A stretch of DNA of 64,000 nucleotides, taken from a virus. The notes under the pieces are model-generated. The model saw only the letters and a list, made by a program, of their open reading frames with translations, had not been told where the DNA came from and ran no database searches. The DNA lies in IMG/VR virus record IMGVR_UViG_3300017917_000095, positions 1 through 64,000 of that record; one strand, given 5' to 3'. Below are positions 47,067 to 56,372 of the stretch, in pieces (the first letter of the stretch is position 1; each line of letters starts with the position of its first letter). Both the position numbers and the translations under genes were made by a program.

Positions 47067-47372
47067 ATGGATACAAAAACTTTAATAAGCGACGCCAAAG
47101 CCCGTTTTAGCCACAATGCTGCAAAAGCATACTTGAAAGAAAAGTATGAAGCACGATTAATTGTGGCTGAGCAAGGTGGTCTTTGGAGAGCTAATACTAA
47201 CACAATCAGTTTCTTAAACAGCATTCAAACCGATACAGTCGTGCTGATCGATACGTTTGAAAATCCGGTTGAAGTTAACCGTAGTGACTTGCTAGCCAAA
47301 TTAACAGAAACGTATGACACTGTTATGCGTGAATGGCTCAACGATTGGGCAGAACTAGAGAAGAAGCGATGA
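47067..47372 (+). CDS. Conserved small protein, unknown function
   Basis: 101 residues with a strong ribosome site (TAGGAG). Mixed alpha/beta pattern: a helical, charged N-terminus (AKAYLKEKYEARLIVAEQGG), a strand IQTDTVVLIDTF, then a long helix to the end (AKLTETYDTVMREWLNDWAE). It overlaps the next gene by ATGA. Small proteins like this lie next to fibre genes in other marine T4-like genomes, but I do not know a function. It may be an assembly helper for the fibres just upstream. Confidence 0.7.
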   Translation: MDTKTLISDAKARFSHNAAKAYLKEKYEARLIVAEQGGLWRANTNTISFLNSIQTDTVVLIDTFENPVEVNRSDLLAKLTETYDTVMREWLNDWAELEKKR

Positions 47373-48175
47373 GCCGAGGTGCATTACTCTTTGCATTCAA
47401 CTCCCCGAAGTACAATTACTATGAAATGGCAGAGTTTGCTGCCAAGCGTATTAATCACTTCTTGGGATTGCCTGTAACGATTGTTACAGATGAAAAGAGC
47501 TTACCTGAAAATCCAACATACAAGTTCGACAATACCATTGTCGTAGAGCCTGATAAGAACAACATCAGAGACCATGTAGTTTGGATCAATAAGGGCCGCT
47601 ATCAAGCTTATGCTCTAAGTCCGTATGACGAAACACTAGTGTTGGATACTGACTATGTTGTTAACAGTGATAAACTGTTAGCAACCTTCGACATGGCTGA
47701 GGATTTCTGCTGCCATGATAATACTAACTTCTTGATGTACCCTAAAGCACCTCAGGAAGTATTGAGTGCGTATAGCTTTAAGACATTGTGGGCTACCGTA
47801 ATCATGTTTAAAAAGACAAACAGAGCAAGGCAAATCTTTGAATGTCTAGAAATGGTACAGAAGAATTATGACCACTATGCTAATATCCATAGTTTTATTG
47901 CTGGTGTATATCGCAATGACTACGCCCTGACGCTAGCACTTAGAATTGCTAACGGCCACATCAACTACAAAGACGATATCATCCCGTGGAATCTAGTACA
48001 CGTGGGTAAGAATACCTCTGTATACAAGAACAACACTGACGAATTCGATACTGAATACACAGTGATGTATGATAATTGGCAACGTGGCAAGATTCGTAAA
48101 GAGTTTATGACAATCAAAGACATGGACTTTCACGTAATGAACAAAGACAATTTCATGGAGTTGATGAATGGATAA
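47369..48175 (+). CDS. Glycosyltransferase-like protein (GT-A type), copy 1
   Basis: 268 residues from the ATG in the ATGA junction; an upstream in-frame codon at 47333 lies inside the previous gene. The N-terminus (LLFAFNSPKYNYYEMAEFAA, LPVTIVTDEKSL) forms the nucleotide-sugar-binding start, and ETLVLDTDYVVNSDKLL (about residue 90-105) contains a DxD metal-binding motif, as in GT-A transferases. It likely transfers a sugar from a nucleotide donor in the host cytoplasm. It overlaps the next gene, which has the same general plan. The sugar and acceptor are unknown. Confidence 0.65.
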   Translation: MSRGALLFAFNSPKYNYYEMAEFAAKRINHFLGLPVTIVTDEKSLPENPTYKFDNTIVVEPDKNNIRDHVVWINKGRYQAYALSPYDETLVLDTDYVVNSDKLLATFDMAEDFCCHDNTNFLMYPKAPQEVLSAYSFKTLWATVIMFKKTNRARQIFECLEMVQKNYDHYANIHSFIAGVYRNDYALTLALRIANGHINYKDDIIPWNLVHVGKNTSVYKNNTDEFDTEYTVMYDNWQRGKIRKEFMTIKDMDFHVMNKDNFMELMNG

Positions 48176-48971
48176 GGGTTTTGTAATCATTTCCCAAGAT
48201 GGGGGACATGCTGATACATATCAGAAATGTTCACATGCATTGGCTAAGAGCATCAAACGCTTTATGCCAGATGCCAAAGTGTCTATCATCACAGATAACA
48301 AGGTCACTAACCCTGAGTTGTATGACAAGATCATTCCGTTACCCTACGGCGATCAAAGCCCTAAGAGTTTCTGGAAATTGAACAATGATTGGCAAGTCTA
48401 TGAAGCTAGCCCCTACGAATATACTATCAAGCTAGAAGCTGACATTTATCTTCCACGTTCTATTGAACACTGGTGGGACGCATTGAAGCATCGTGACTTG
48501 GTAATCGCTACAACTATACGTGACTTCAAGCAAGAAATTAGCCCTTCACGTGTGTATCGTAGACTCATTGACGAGAACTATCTACCTGATACATACAATG
48601 CTATCACATACTTTAAGAAGTCTGAGACAGCGGAAGAGTTCTATAAGCTTGTGCGTCACATCTTTGAGAACTGGGCTGAGTTCAGAGCTATATTGAAGTG
48701 TAGCCCATATGAAGAAGCAACGACTGATTGGGTATATGCGTTAGCTACACACATTATGGGTGTAGAGAAATGCACATTGCCAGAGTTCACTGAAATGAGC
48801 ATGATTCACATGAAACGATTGATTAACAATCTACCTACTGAGGATTGGACAGATGCATTAGTGTATGAGGTACTCCCTCACACATTAAGAATCAACTCTT
48901 GCCCACAGCTTTATCCGTTTCACTATCATATCAAGTCGTTTTCAAATAAAATACTAGAAGCCTATGTCTGA
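48168..48971 (+). CDS. Glycosyltransferase-like protein (GT-A type), copy 2
   Basis: 267 residues, overlapping both neighbours. It shows KGFVIISQDGGHADTY, LAKSIKRFMPDAKVSIITDN and then YTIKLEADIYLPRSIEHWW (about residue 87-105), where EAD takes the place of the DxD motif. The order matches the gene upstream, so both probably share a GT-A fold, although direct identity is low. TTDWVYALATHIMG near residue 190 suggests an acceptor-site region. Role inferred: second sugar transfer in a short glycan. Confidence 0.6.
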   Translation: MDKGFVIISQDGGHADTYQKCSHALAKSIKRFMPDAKVSIITDNKVTNPELYDKIIPLPYGDQSPKSFWKLNNDWQVYEASPYEYTIKLEADIYLPRSIEHWWDALKHRDLVIATTIRDFKQEISPSRVYRRLIDENYLPDTYNAITYFKKSETAEEFYKLVRHIFENWAEFRAILKCSPYEEATTDWVYALATHIMGVEKCTLPEFTEMSMIHMKRLINNLPTEDWTDALVYEVLPHTLRINSCPQLYPFHYHIKSFSNKILEAYV

Positions 48972-49320
48972 TACAATACAACAAGAAGATGAAGTAATCA
49001 TATATTGGGAAGCACCGAAGATCGTGCCTCCCGAGTTCCGTTTGTACTATGAAGAAGAAACCGGTAAGGTTATCTGCTATACATGCGAGAAGCCCGAAGG
49101 CAAATATCTAGTCATCGATGCAGTAACCTTTGCTCAGGCTCGTCCTGATCTTAGAGTTATTGACGGAAAGATTTCTACAGCAAGCAATCATGCGATTGTT
49201 TCTAAGCTGATGCCAAACGCTACACGTGGGCAACTATGTGAAGCTGAGGACATTAGTGTTGTTGCAACAGACGGCCCAGACACAATAAGATGGAAACTAA
49301 ACACATATGAGCTTAAATGA
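48964..49320 (+). CDS. Small conserved protein, unknown function
   Basis: 118 residues, overlapping both neighbours by 8 and 14 bases. It begins acidic (QQEDEVIIYWEAPKIVPPEF) and is beta-rich, with FRLYYEEETGKVICYTCEKP and GKYLVIDAVTFAQARPDL. Two cysteines (YTCEK, QLCEAED) are not arranged as a known site. No fold is recognised. Tight overlap means it is made together with the transferases around it, perhaps as a partner subunit. Confidence 0.65.
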   Translation: MSDTIQQEDEVIIYWEAPKIVPPEFRLYYEEETGKVICYTCEKPEGKYLVIDAVTFAQARPDLRVIDGKISTASNHAIVSKLMPNATRGQLCEAEDISVVATDGPDTIRWKLNTYELK

Positions 49321-50260
49321 AATTGTCGATGTTGCAGACCTTGATTGCATCTATCTCAGTTACGATGAACCCCAGAAAGAAGAATTCTGGTTAAAGATCA
49401 AGAACATGGTGCCTTGGGCAAAGCGTGTTGATGGGGTCAAGGGTAGTGATGCTGCACACAAAGCAGCAGGGGAAGCATCAGACACAGAACGTTTCATTCT
49501 TATTGACGGGGACAACATGCCCGATGAATCGTTCTTCAACATGCAACTAGACTTTACTGGTAAGCCCGCTAACTATCAATTAGCGCAGTTTCGTTGGAAA
49601 GCAGTCAATGCTATCAACGGTCTACGATATGGTAACGGTGGCATGAGTTCTTGGACAAAGACTTATGTTGCTAATATGAAAACCCATGAAGCACAAACAG
49701 ACGGCGACAGTTCACGTATTGCTGACTTCTGCTTAGACAGTAAAGATAATCTATACTGGGCTATGTACGATTGCTATTCAACTACATATCCAAACATGAC
49801 TCCTTTCCAAGCATGGCGTGCAGGATTCCGTGAAGGTGTCAAGATGGTTCTAGACAAGGGTGAGAAGCCCGATGCTAACGAGTTCAAAGAACGTGTAGCA
49901 AGTCGCAATCTAAACAACTTGACTATCTGGCAGAACGTAGGAGCTGACGTTGAGAACGGCATCTGGGCTATCTACGGTGCTCGTCTTGGTACATATATGA
50001 CTATGCTTACTGAGTGGGACTGTCACAATGTTCAATGGTTCGATAACTATCCGGTACTTTGGGAAGAACACGAACTCAAAGATCCAGTTAAGCAATCAGA
50101 ATTAATCGGTGAGGCTCTAAGCGATAAATTAGGTCTACCCATGTGTACACTGAGCCCAGAACAAAGTAAGTTCTTTAAGCGTCACTATCAATCTGACTAT
50201 CATAACAAGGGCCCATTGGTCACTGAGATGGAAGTTATCCGACAAATCGAAGGATGGTAA
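49307..50260 (+). CDS. Glycosyltransferase-like protein, unknown subtype
   Basis: 317 residues. The N-terminal half reads DCIYLSYDEPQKEEFWLKI, PWAKRVDGVKG, AHKAAGEASDTERFILIDGD (about residues 12-72), with IDGDN as the DxD motif of a GT-A transferase. The rest contains aromatic-rich segments (FQAWRAGFREGVKMVL) and does not match a family I know. Its stop overlaps the next start (TAATG). Probably modifies the same substrate as the other transferases. Confidence 0.6.
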   Translation: MSLNEIVDVADLDCIYLSYDEPQKEEFWLKIKNMVPWAKRVDGVKGSDAAHKAAGEASDTERFILIDGDNMPDESFFNMQLDFTGKPANYQLAQFRWKAVNAINGLRYGNGGMSSWTKTYVANMKTHEAQTDGDSSRIADFCLDSKDNLYWAMYDCYSTTYPNMTPFQAWRAGFREGVKMVLDKGEKPDANEFKERVASRNLNNLTIWQNVGADVENGIWAIYGARLGTYMTMLTEWDCHNVQWFDNYPVLWEEHELKDPVKQSELIGEALSDKLGLPMCTLSPEQSKFFKRHYQSDYHNKGPLVTEMEVIRQIEGW

Positions 50261-51666
50261 TGTCAGAAAGCCACGAACAAAAACGAATCAAAGATATCAA
50301 GATCAGAGTCGAAAACGAAGCTGGTCCAACGTTCTGCCTTGCTAAATGGCATCACGTTACTATGTACTTGCAAAGCGGTGAGACACACAGTTGTTATCAC
50401 CCACAGCCACATAAGATTCCATTAGAAGAACTCTATGACAATCCTAGCGCATTGCACAATACACAGCAGAAGAAAGAAGAACGCAAGCTAATGCTAGACG
50501 GTGGCAAGCCCACAGGCTGTCAGTATTGCTGGAACATTGAAGCTATGGGTCCTGACTATATCAGTGACCGTCACATTCGTAACGCTAGTATCTTCACAGA
50601 AGAACGTTATGAACAGACAGCTAAAGGCCCGTGGAATCAGAACATTAACCCTGAGTATATTGAAATCAACTTCGGTAACGAATGCAATTTCAAGTGCGGT
50701 TATTGTCATCCAAAGTACAGCACAAGCTTCTACAAAGAGATTGAGCAGAACGGTCCTGTCACAACTGTAAAGAATCATCGTTGCGACATTGACTGGATGC
50801 GTTTATATCAGCGTGAAGATGATAACCCATACGTAGATGCATTCTGGGAATGGTGGCCAGAGATGCGTAAGACATTGAACATCTTACGTGTTACAGGTGG
50901 CGAACCCACGTTGCATAGAAGTACATGGACATTGCTAGAGAAGATCGACCAAGATCCAATGCCCTGGTTAGAACTAAACATCAATAGCAATCTAGGAACA
51001 AAGCCTATTCTTATTGAACGTTTAGCTGAGAAAGTCAAAAAGCTTACTGACGAGGGTAAGATCAAGAGTTTCAAGCTATTTACTAGCTTAGACACATGGG
51101 GCCCACGTGCTGAGTATATTCGTACAGGCCTAGACTTAGAACTATGGGAACAGAACTTCCATACATACCTAAAGGGTACAGATAGCCCAATCACGTTTAT
51201 GATTACGTTCAATATCTTCTCCGTAACTACGTTCAAAAGCTTCCTAGAGAAGTTCATTGAATGGCGTAAGATTTACGGATGGTATGACGATCCTGTAAAC
51301 CCACAGCATCGTGTGCGTTTTGACACACCTTATCTACGTGACCCTATTCAGTACGATATGAACATTCTTCCCAAAGAAGAATTCATGCCCTATATGTATG
51401 AAGCACTAGCATACATGAAGGAAAACACTGACGACAAGCGCAGTGATGCCTTCAGCAGTATTGAATATGAGAAGTTCAAGCGTGTAGTTGATTACATGGC
51501 TGAAACAAACTACCCGGAAGAGAAACTAATCGAAGGTCGCAGAGACTTCTACAATTGGTTCAATGAATTAGACGAGCGCCGCGACACAGACATGCTAAGT
51601 GTGTTCCCTGAGTACCTAAGCTTCTACCGTTTGTGTCAAGAAGCTAATCAACTCAACCCACTATGA
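50260..51666 (+). CDS. Radical SAM protein A with N-terminal cysteine (twitch-like) domain
   Basis: 468 residues from ATG 50260 (TAATG overlap; an ATG six bases earlier is possible). Radical SAM enzymes cleave S-adenosylmethionine at a 4Fe-4S cluster to make a radical. The cluster motif CNFKCGYC is at residues 142-149, and the SAM-binding TGGEP at 212-216. Before the barrel, Cys26, Cys45, Cys87 and Cys90 could hold a second cluster, matching in order the N-terminal cysteines of the next three proteins (which have one extra Cys). That arrangement is seen in twitch-type radical SAM proteins. The reaction is unknown: peptide or sugar modification are both possible. Confidence 0.8.
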   Translation: MSESHEQKRIKDIKIRVENEAGPTFCLAKWHHVTMYLQSGETHSCYHPQPHKIPLEELYDNPSALHNTQQKKEERKLMLDGGKPTGCQYCWNIEAMGPDYISDRHIRNASIFTEERYEQTAKGPWNQNINPEYIEINFGNECNFKCGYCHPKYSTSFYKEIEQNGPVTTVKNHRCDIDWMRLYQREDDNPYVDAFWEWWPEMRKTLNILRVTGGEPTLHRSTWTLLEKIDQDPMPWLELNINSNLGTKPILIERLAEKVKKLTDEGKIKSFKLFTSLDTWGPRAEYIRTGLDLELWEQNFHTYLKGTDSPITFMITFNIFSVTTFKSFLEKFIEWRKIYGWYDDPVNPQHRVRFDTPYLRDPIQYDMNILPKEEFMPYMYEALAYMKENTDDKRSDAFSSIEYEKFKRVVDYMAETNYPEEKLIEGRRDFYNWFNELDERRDTDMLSVFPEYLSFYRLCQEANQLNPL

Positions 51667-52895
51667 ACTCAGACAAGGAGCATAACTTAACAAAAAACAA
51701 ATCGTTCTGTATGCTTCCATGGGTTCATTTGCATATCACCCCTACGGGGCTAACTGCTCCGTGCTGTATAGCAACAACAGAGTCCGATCCTGAAATTGAT
51801 AATATCAATGGAAAGACTATTCAATCGGCAGTAAACTCTGATAAGATGAATACTATTCGAAAGAATATGTTAAAAGGTGTATTGAGTAAAGAATGCACAA
51901 CTTGTCACGTGCATGAACAACAGAATGTTCATAGTACAAGGCAAGTTATGAATAAAGACCTATCAGCTTATTATGATTCAACCGTACCAAATACTAATAG
52001 TGACGGCTCATTAGACGACTTTAAAATGCATTATTTCGATATCCGATTCAGTAATATTTGCAATTTCAAATGTCGCACATGCGGTCCGGACTACAGTAGT
52101 CAATGGGGAATAGAAAAGAATAAGCCAAAAGTCATACATATTGACAATGGTAAGGGTAAAATACTAGAAGAAGTAATTGCACAAGTACCCAATATTAAAA
52201 TAGCGTACTTTGCGGGAGGGGAACCCTTGATTACCGAAGAGCATTATGTTATACTAGAAGAAATGATACGTACAGGTGCCGCCAAAGACATTCAATTAAA
52301 GTATAACACAAACGCCAGCAATCTCAAGTATAAAGACAAGGATTTACTGTCACTCTGGAAACATTTTGATAAGGGTGTGATTGTCGATGCTAGTATAGAT
52401 CATTATGGTACTAGAGCCGAATATATTCGTCACGGGACTAACTGGGCTACAGTTGAAGAAAACATTAAACTCTTACGTACATTGCCTCATGTCTCACTGA
52501 GAATGAACACAGTATTGAGTGTTTTCAATGTATTGACTATCGGTGACTTCTATGAGTATCTAATATCTAACGACCTGTACAATAACAAGGATATGGGATA
52601 TCTAGTGTATAACATGATAAGCCCTGCTTACTTAGCATGTCATATACTTCCCCCTGAGTATAAGACTATTAGTAGAGATAGCATTATGCGAGCCATATCA
52701 TTGTTGGTAACGAACAAGTTTAATATGTCAAGAATAGTGCAACTGAGACATGCCTATACATGGTCAAAGACTTATGACACGTGGGATACGCATAAGGATG
52801 AATTTAAGAGTGAAATCAACAGACTTGATGCACTACGTAATGAAGATTTTAGAAAAACGTTTCCTGAATTAGCAGGATTATTGGATTTAGAATGA
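51663..52895 (+). CDS. Radical SAM protein B with N-terminal cysteine (twitch-like) domain
   Basis: 410 residues, overlapping A and C by four bases each. FCMLPWVHLHITPTG leads into Cys16, Cys34-Cys35, Cys78 and Cys81, the auxiliary cluster region. CNFKCRTC at 133-140 is the radical SAM motif and FAGGEP at 183-188 the SAM site. It is clearly paralogous to C and D. The local A+T content looks a little higher than in C, so it may have diverged faster or arrived separately. C-terminus ends with a repeated feature of the set, RLDALRNEDFRKTFPEL. Confidence 0.8.
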   Translation: MNSDKEHNLTKNKSFCMLPWVHLHITPTGLTAPCCIATTESDPEIDNINGKTIQSAVNSDKMNTIRKNMLKGVLSKECTTCHVHEQQNVHSTRQVMNKDLSAYYDSTVPNTNSDGSLDDFKMHYFDIRFSNICNFKCRTCGPDYSSQWGIEKNKPKVIHIDNGKGKILEEVIAQVPNIKIAYFAGGEPLITEEHYVILEEMIRTGAAKDIQLKYNTNASNLKYKDKDLLSLWKHFDKGVIVDASIDHYGTRAEYIRHGTNWATVEENIKLLRTLPHVSLRMNTVLSVFNVLTIGDFYEYLISNDLYNNKDMGYLVYNMISPAYLACHILPPEYKTISRDSIMRAISLLVTNKFNMSRIVQLRHAYTWSKTYDTWDTHKDEFKSEINRLDALRNEDFRKTFPELAGLLDLE

Positions 52896-54121
52896 ACAAA
52901 GATTATCTATTAAACGAAAGCAAGACGTTCTGCATGTTCCCGTGGGTTCACTTGAATGTAACGCCCAAAGGGGATATCTATCCTTGCTGTAGTAATGACT
53001 ACACAAAGCCCTATGGAAACACTAAGGAAATCTCACTTAAGGACGCATTCAACGGCCCTAAGATGAAAGAACTTAGATTGGACATGCTAAACGAGCGCAA
53101 GAATGAACTATGCAAGTTCTGTTATCAGCATGAAGAAGCAGGGCCACATAGCTTCCGTAACTATAGCAAAGAGCATTTCGGCAAGTACTTTGATGAAGTC
53201 GTACCCACTACACAAGAAGACGGAACCGTAGAAGAATTTAAGATGCGTTATTTCGATATTCGCTTTAGCAATATCTGTAACTTTAAATGCCGTACATGTG
53301 GGTCAGAATTCTCTAGTCAGTGGGGACTAGAAATGAACAAGAATTACGACAAGAATCACCCAATTGTTATTCACGTAGATGACGGACAGGGCAAAGTATT
53401 AGAAGAAGTACTTGAGCAAGTAGAACACATTGACCTAGCTTATTTCGCTGGTGGCGAGCCATTAATCACGGAAGAACATTACGTGATGCTAGAAGAAATG
53501 ATTCGCAAAGGCCGCACAGACATTACGTTGCGCTATAATACTAACGCTAGTAATATCAAGTACAAGAACCACGATGTACTAGACTTGTGGAAGCATTTCA
53601 AGAAGGTCGAACTATCTTGCAGCATAGATCATTACGGTGAACGTGCTGAACTATTACGTGCCGGAACTGATTGGGGCAAAGTCGAATCTAACTTACTGAC
53701 ATTCCGTGACTTAGATTATGTAAGCTTCCAAATGAACACTGTGTTCAGTATATTCAACTATTTGACTATCGGAGAGTTCTATCAGTACTTGAAAGACAAG
53801 AATATTGTTAGAAAAGAAGACTGGTATCATAGCTTATATCTAGCGGTGCATCCATTATATTACAGTGCTAAATCATTGCCCAAAGAATTAAAGATTGAGG
53901 CAGCAGAAAAAGCACTTAAATGGGCTGAAGCAAATAATAATGACCACACTTGCATCCCGCGTTTAGTAGTAGATGCAGTGAATTTTGCTAAAGACGGAGA
54001 CAGTTGGAGCGAAGTTCGCACACAGTTCTTGGGTCATACCAAATCATTAGATCGTATCAGAGATGAAAGTTTCTGGAAAACGTTCCCTGAATTAAATAAA
54101 TTATCTGAATTGTTGGAGTAA
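52892..54121 (+). CDS. Radical SAM protein C with N-terminal cysteine (twitch-like) domain
   Basis: 409 residues, closest to B. Cys14, Cys32-Cys33, Cys74 and Cys77 flank the FCMFPWVHLNVTPKG motif. CNFKCRTC is at 129-136 and FAGGEP at 185-190. The phrase MRYFDIRFSNICNFKCRTCG is almost the same as in B. The C-terminal SLDRIRDESFWKTFPELN also matches B. Two bases separate it from D. Conserved active-site residues suggest all copies are working enzymes with different substrates or sites. Confidence 0.8.
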   Translation: MNKDYLLNESKTFCMFPWVHLNVTPKGDIYPCCSNDYTKPYGNTKEISLKDAFNGPKMKELRLDMLNERKNELCKFCYQHEEAGPHSFRNYSKEHFGKYFDEVVPTTQEDGTVEEFKMRYFDIRFSNICNFKCRTCGSEFSSQWGLEMNKNYDKNHPIVIHVDDGQGKVLEEVLEQVEHIDLAYFAGGEPLITEEHYVMLEEMIRKGRTDITLRYNTNASNIKYKNHDVLDLWKHFKKVELSCSIDHYGERAELLRAGTDWGKVESNLLTFRDLDYVSFQMNTVFSIFNYLTIGEFYQYLKDKNIVRKEDWYHSLYLAVHPLYYSAKSLPKELKIEAAEKALKWAEANNNDHTCIPRLVVDAVNFAKDGDSWSEVRTQFLGHTKSLDRIRDESFWKTFPELNKLSELLE

Positions 54122-54123
54122 TC

Positions 54124-55395
54124 ATGGATAAAGTTACAGTAGAGAGCCTGGTAAAGCACGGCAAGCATTTTTGCGTGTTGCCCTGGGTTCATTTTCACAG
54201 TTGGCCAGATGGCCGTGTTATGCCTTGTTGTATTGCAGACAGCAATATGCCCGTAGCCGATTTAAAGAACGGCGAGTCTATCATCAATATGATGAACAGT
54301 GAGGACTATAAAAAGCTACGTAAGGCAATGATGAATGACGAGCCCGTTGAAGCTTGTAAGCGTTGCTATGACCTAGAACTAATGGGTACATGGACAATGC
54401 GTCAAAGTCACAACAAGCGCAAAGGTCTAGAATATGTAGACTATATTGCAGATAGTACATTAGATGATGGAAGCTTAATTGACTTTGAAATGAAGTACAT
54501 GGACTTGCGTTTTAGCAATATATGTAACATGAAATGTCGCAGTTGCGGTCCAGGCTGCTCAAGCTTATGGGCACAAGAATTTGTTGACCGTGTAGGTGTA
54601 GACACATACAAGAAGTATTTCCACACGACCAAAGTAGTTGTCAACGAAGCAGAAGAAATGGACTTTATGAACAAATTAAAGCCATATCTCAAAGACGTTA
54701 CAGAAGTATATTTCGCTGGTGGCGAGATTGTTATTACTCCTGAGCACTATGAATGCTTAGACTACTGGATCGAAAATGGAATCAACGAAACAATTGAGTT
54801 GACTTATACAACAAACTTCAGCACATTGAAGGGCTATAAGGACAATGACTTGATTGAATATTGGAAGAAATTCCCTAATCTGAAGATTTGGGCGTCACTC
54901 GATGCACACGGTGACGTTGCTGAATGTATCAGAAAGGGTACAGATTGGGATCGTATTGTTAAAAATATCAAGTTAGTTAAAGAGCAAGTTCCTCATGCTG
55001 AATTTCAGATTACTCCAACCATCAGCATTTGGAACGTGTTCACATTCCCTGACTTCTTTGACTATATGGTTAACGAAGGGTTTATTGATACTAAGAGTAG
55101 CCCACGCTTCAACTTAGCAACTAATCCATGGTATGCTAACATTATGATCCTACCCGTTAGTGTCAAGCGCAGACTAGCAGAATTGTACCGTGTCTATCAG
55201 AATAGATACAAAGACAACATCGATATCTATAACGGATTTAAGATGATTATCTACAATTTAACAGTAGGCGACGAGAACAAAGAGGGTATTTTAGAGTTCA
55301 TTAAATTCAACGAAGAATTAGATGTACATCGTAAAGAGAAATTAGAGGAAGTAATTCCAGAACTTAAAGAGGTGTTTGATTGGGCAAGAAACTAA
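54124..55395 (+). CDS. Radical SAM protein D with N-terminal cysteine (twitch-like) domain
   Basis: 423 residues. FCVLPWVHFHSWPDG carries Cys17, then Cys35-Cys36 and Cys78, Cys81. The radical SAM motif is CNMKCRSC (134-141), followed by an extra Cys145. The SAM site is FAGGE at 197-201, with Ile instead of the usual Pro after GGE. A longer spacer (about residues 150-195) than in B or C. The gene overlaps the next one by 16 bases. Confidence 0.8.
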   Translation: MDKVTVESLVKHGKHFCVLPWVHFHSWPDGRVMPCCIADSNMPVADLKNGESIINMMNSEDYKKLRKAMMNDEPVEACKRCYDLELMGTWTMRQSHNKRKGLEYVDYIADSTLDDGSLIDFEMKYMDLRFSNICNMKCRSCGPGCSSLWAQEFVDRVGVDTYKKYFHTTKVVVNEAEEMDFMNKLKPYLKDVTEVYFAGGEIVITPEHYECLDYWIENGINETIELTYTTNFSTLKGYKDNDLIEYWKKFPNLKIWASLDAHGDVAECIRKGTDWDRIVKNIKLVKEQVPHAEFQITPTISIWNVFTFPDFFDYMVNEGFIDTKSSPRFNLATNPWYANIMILPVSVKRRLAELYRVYQNRYKDNIDIYNGFKMIIYNLTVGDENKEGILEFIKFNEELDVHRKEKLEEVIPELKEVFDWARN

Positions 55396-56372
55396 TAGCT
55401 ATCGAAGCACCCGAGAAGTATGTTGCTATCACATGGCAAGTAAACAACTTCTGTAACTTTAAGTGCAGCTACTGCAACCCGGGTAACTGGGGCGGCAGTA
55501 ACCGTAACGAGGGTAATCTAGACAAGTACTTAGAGAACTTGGGAGTTATCGTCAATCGTTATCGTGCAGCTGGGTACAAGAATTTCAAATTCTTTTTCTC
55601 TGGTGGCGAACCTACAGCTTGGGAGAACTTTATCCCTATCTGTGAATGGATTCACAAGACATTACCCAAGAGTACGCTAGCAGTCAATACTAATCTAAGT
55701 CGTCCTACAGCCTGGTGGGAAAAGCACTATCATCTATTTGACGATATCGTAGCAAGCTTCCATGTAGAGTTTGCAGACAAGAAACGCTATGAAGCTAACT
55801 CAATCTTTTTATGTGACAAGGTCAATTACTTGTCTACAAAGATGCTAATGCACGAAGAAAGATTCTGGGAAGTTGTTGAATTTGCAGAGCATTTAAAGAC
55901 AGTCATGCCCAATTATTTTATTGAGTGGACTCCTCTGTATGATGAATTAAATCACGTAACAGGACCATGGCAATACCAAGACGAAGCTAAGACAGAATTC
56001 TTTAAGACACACAATATTGAGATGCAATTTACACTGCCCAAGCCGGGTAAGCGTACGGAAAACACAGTGAGTATGAATCGCTATGACGATGATTCTACAC
56101 AAGTATGCAATGCCAATGACTTGATCGTTACAGGACAGAACTTCTACGATGGGTGGAATTGTAATGTGGGTGACTGCGTATTCATAAATACCATTGGGGA
56201 TGTTAGTCTTGCAAGTTGCGGGCTAGGTGGTTACGTTGGCAATATACTAGAAGATATCAGCCGTGTAGGCCCTAAGCAAATCGTGTGCAGAAAAGAAATG
56301 TGCATGTGCGGGACAGACATTATTATTCCTAAGTTTGATGGGGATTGGATGGAATTAAATGGAAATAAATGA
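55380..56372 (+). CDS. Radical SAM protein E with C-terminal SPASM-like cysteines
   Basis: 330 residues, starting from TTG at 55380 inside the end of D, with AGAGGT eight bases upstream; no ATG occurs early enough to keep the cluster motif. CNFKCSYC lies at residues 25-32 and FSGGEP at 73-78. Unlike A-D there is no N-terminal cysteine domain. Instead the C-terminal third is rich in Cys (QVCNAN, WNCNVGDC, LASCG, VCRKEMCMCG), like the SPASM/twitch cluster region of peptide-modifying enzymes such as PqqE-type maturases. It overlaps the next gene by 14 bases. Confidence 0.78.
   Translation: MGKKLIAIEAPEKYVAITWQVNNFCNFKCSYCNPGNWGGSNRNEGNLDKYLENLGVIVNRYRAAGYKNFKFFFSGGEPTAWENFIPICEWIHKTLPKSTLAVNTNLSRPTAWWEKHYHLFDDIVASFHVEFADKKRYEANSIFLCDKVNYLSTKMLMHEERFWEVVEFAEHLKTVMPNYFIEWTPLYDELNHVTGPWQYQDEAKTEFFKTHNIEMQFTLPKPGKRTENTVSMNRYDDDSTQVCNANDLIVTGQNFYDGWNCNVGDCVFINTIGDVSLASCGLGGYVGNILEDISRVGPKQIVCRKEMCMCGTDIIIPKFDGDWMELNGNK

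Noticed and set aside
50494-50778. Overlapping frames on both strands within radical SAM A
   Set aside because: They lie inside a gene with all its motifs intact and have no independent start signals.
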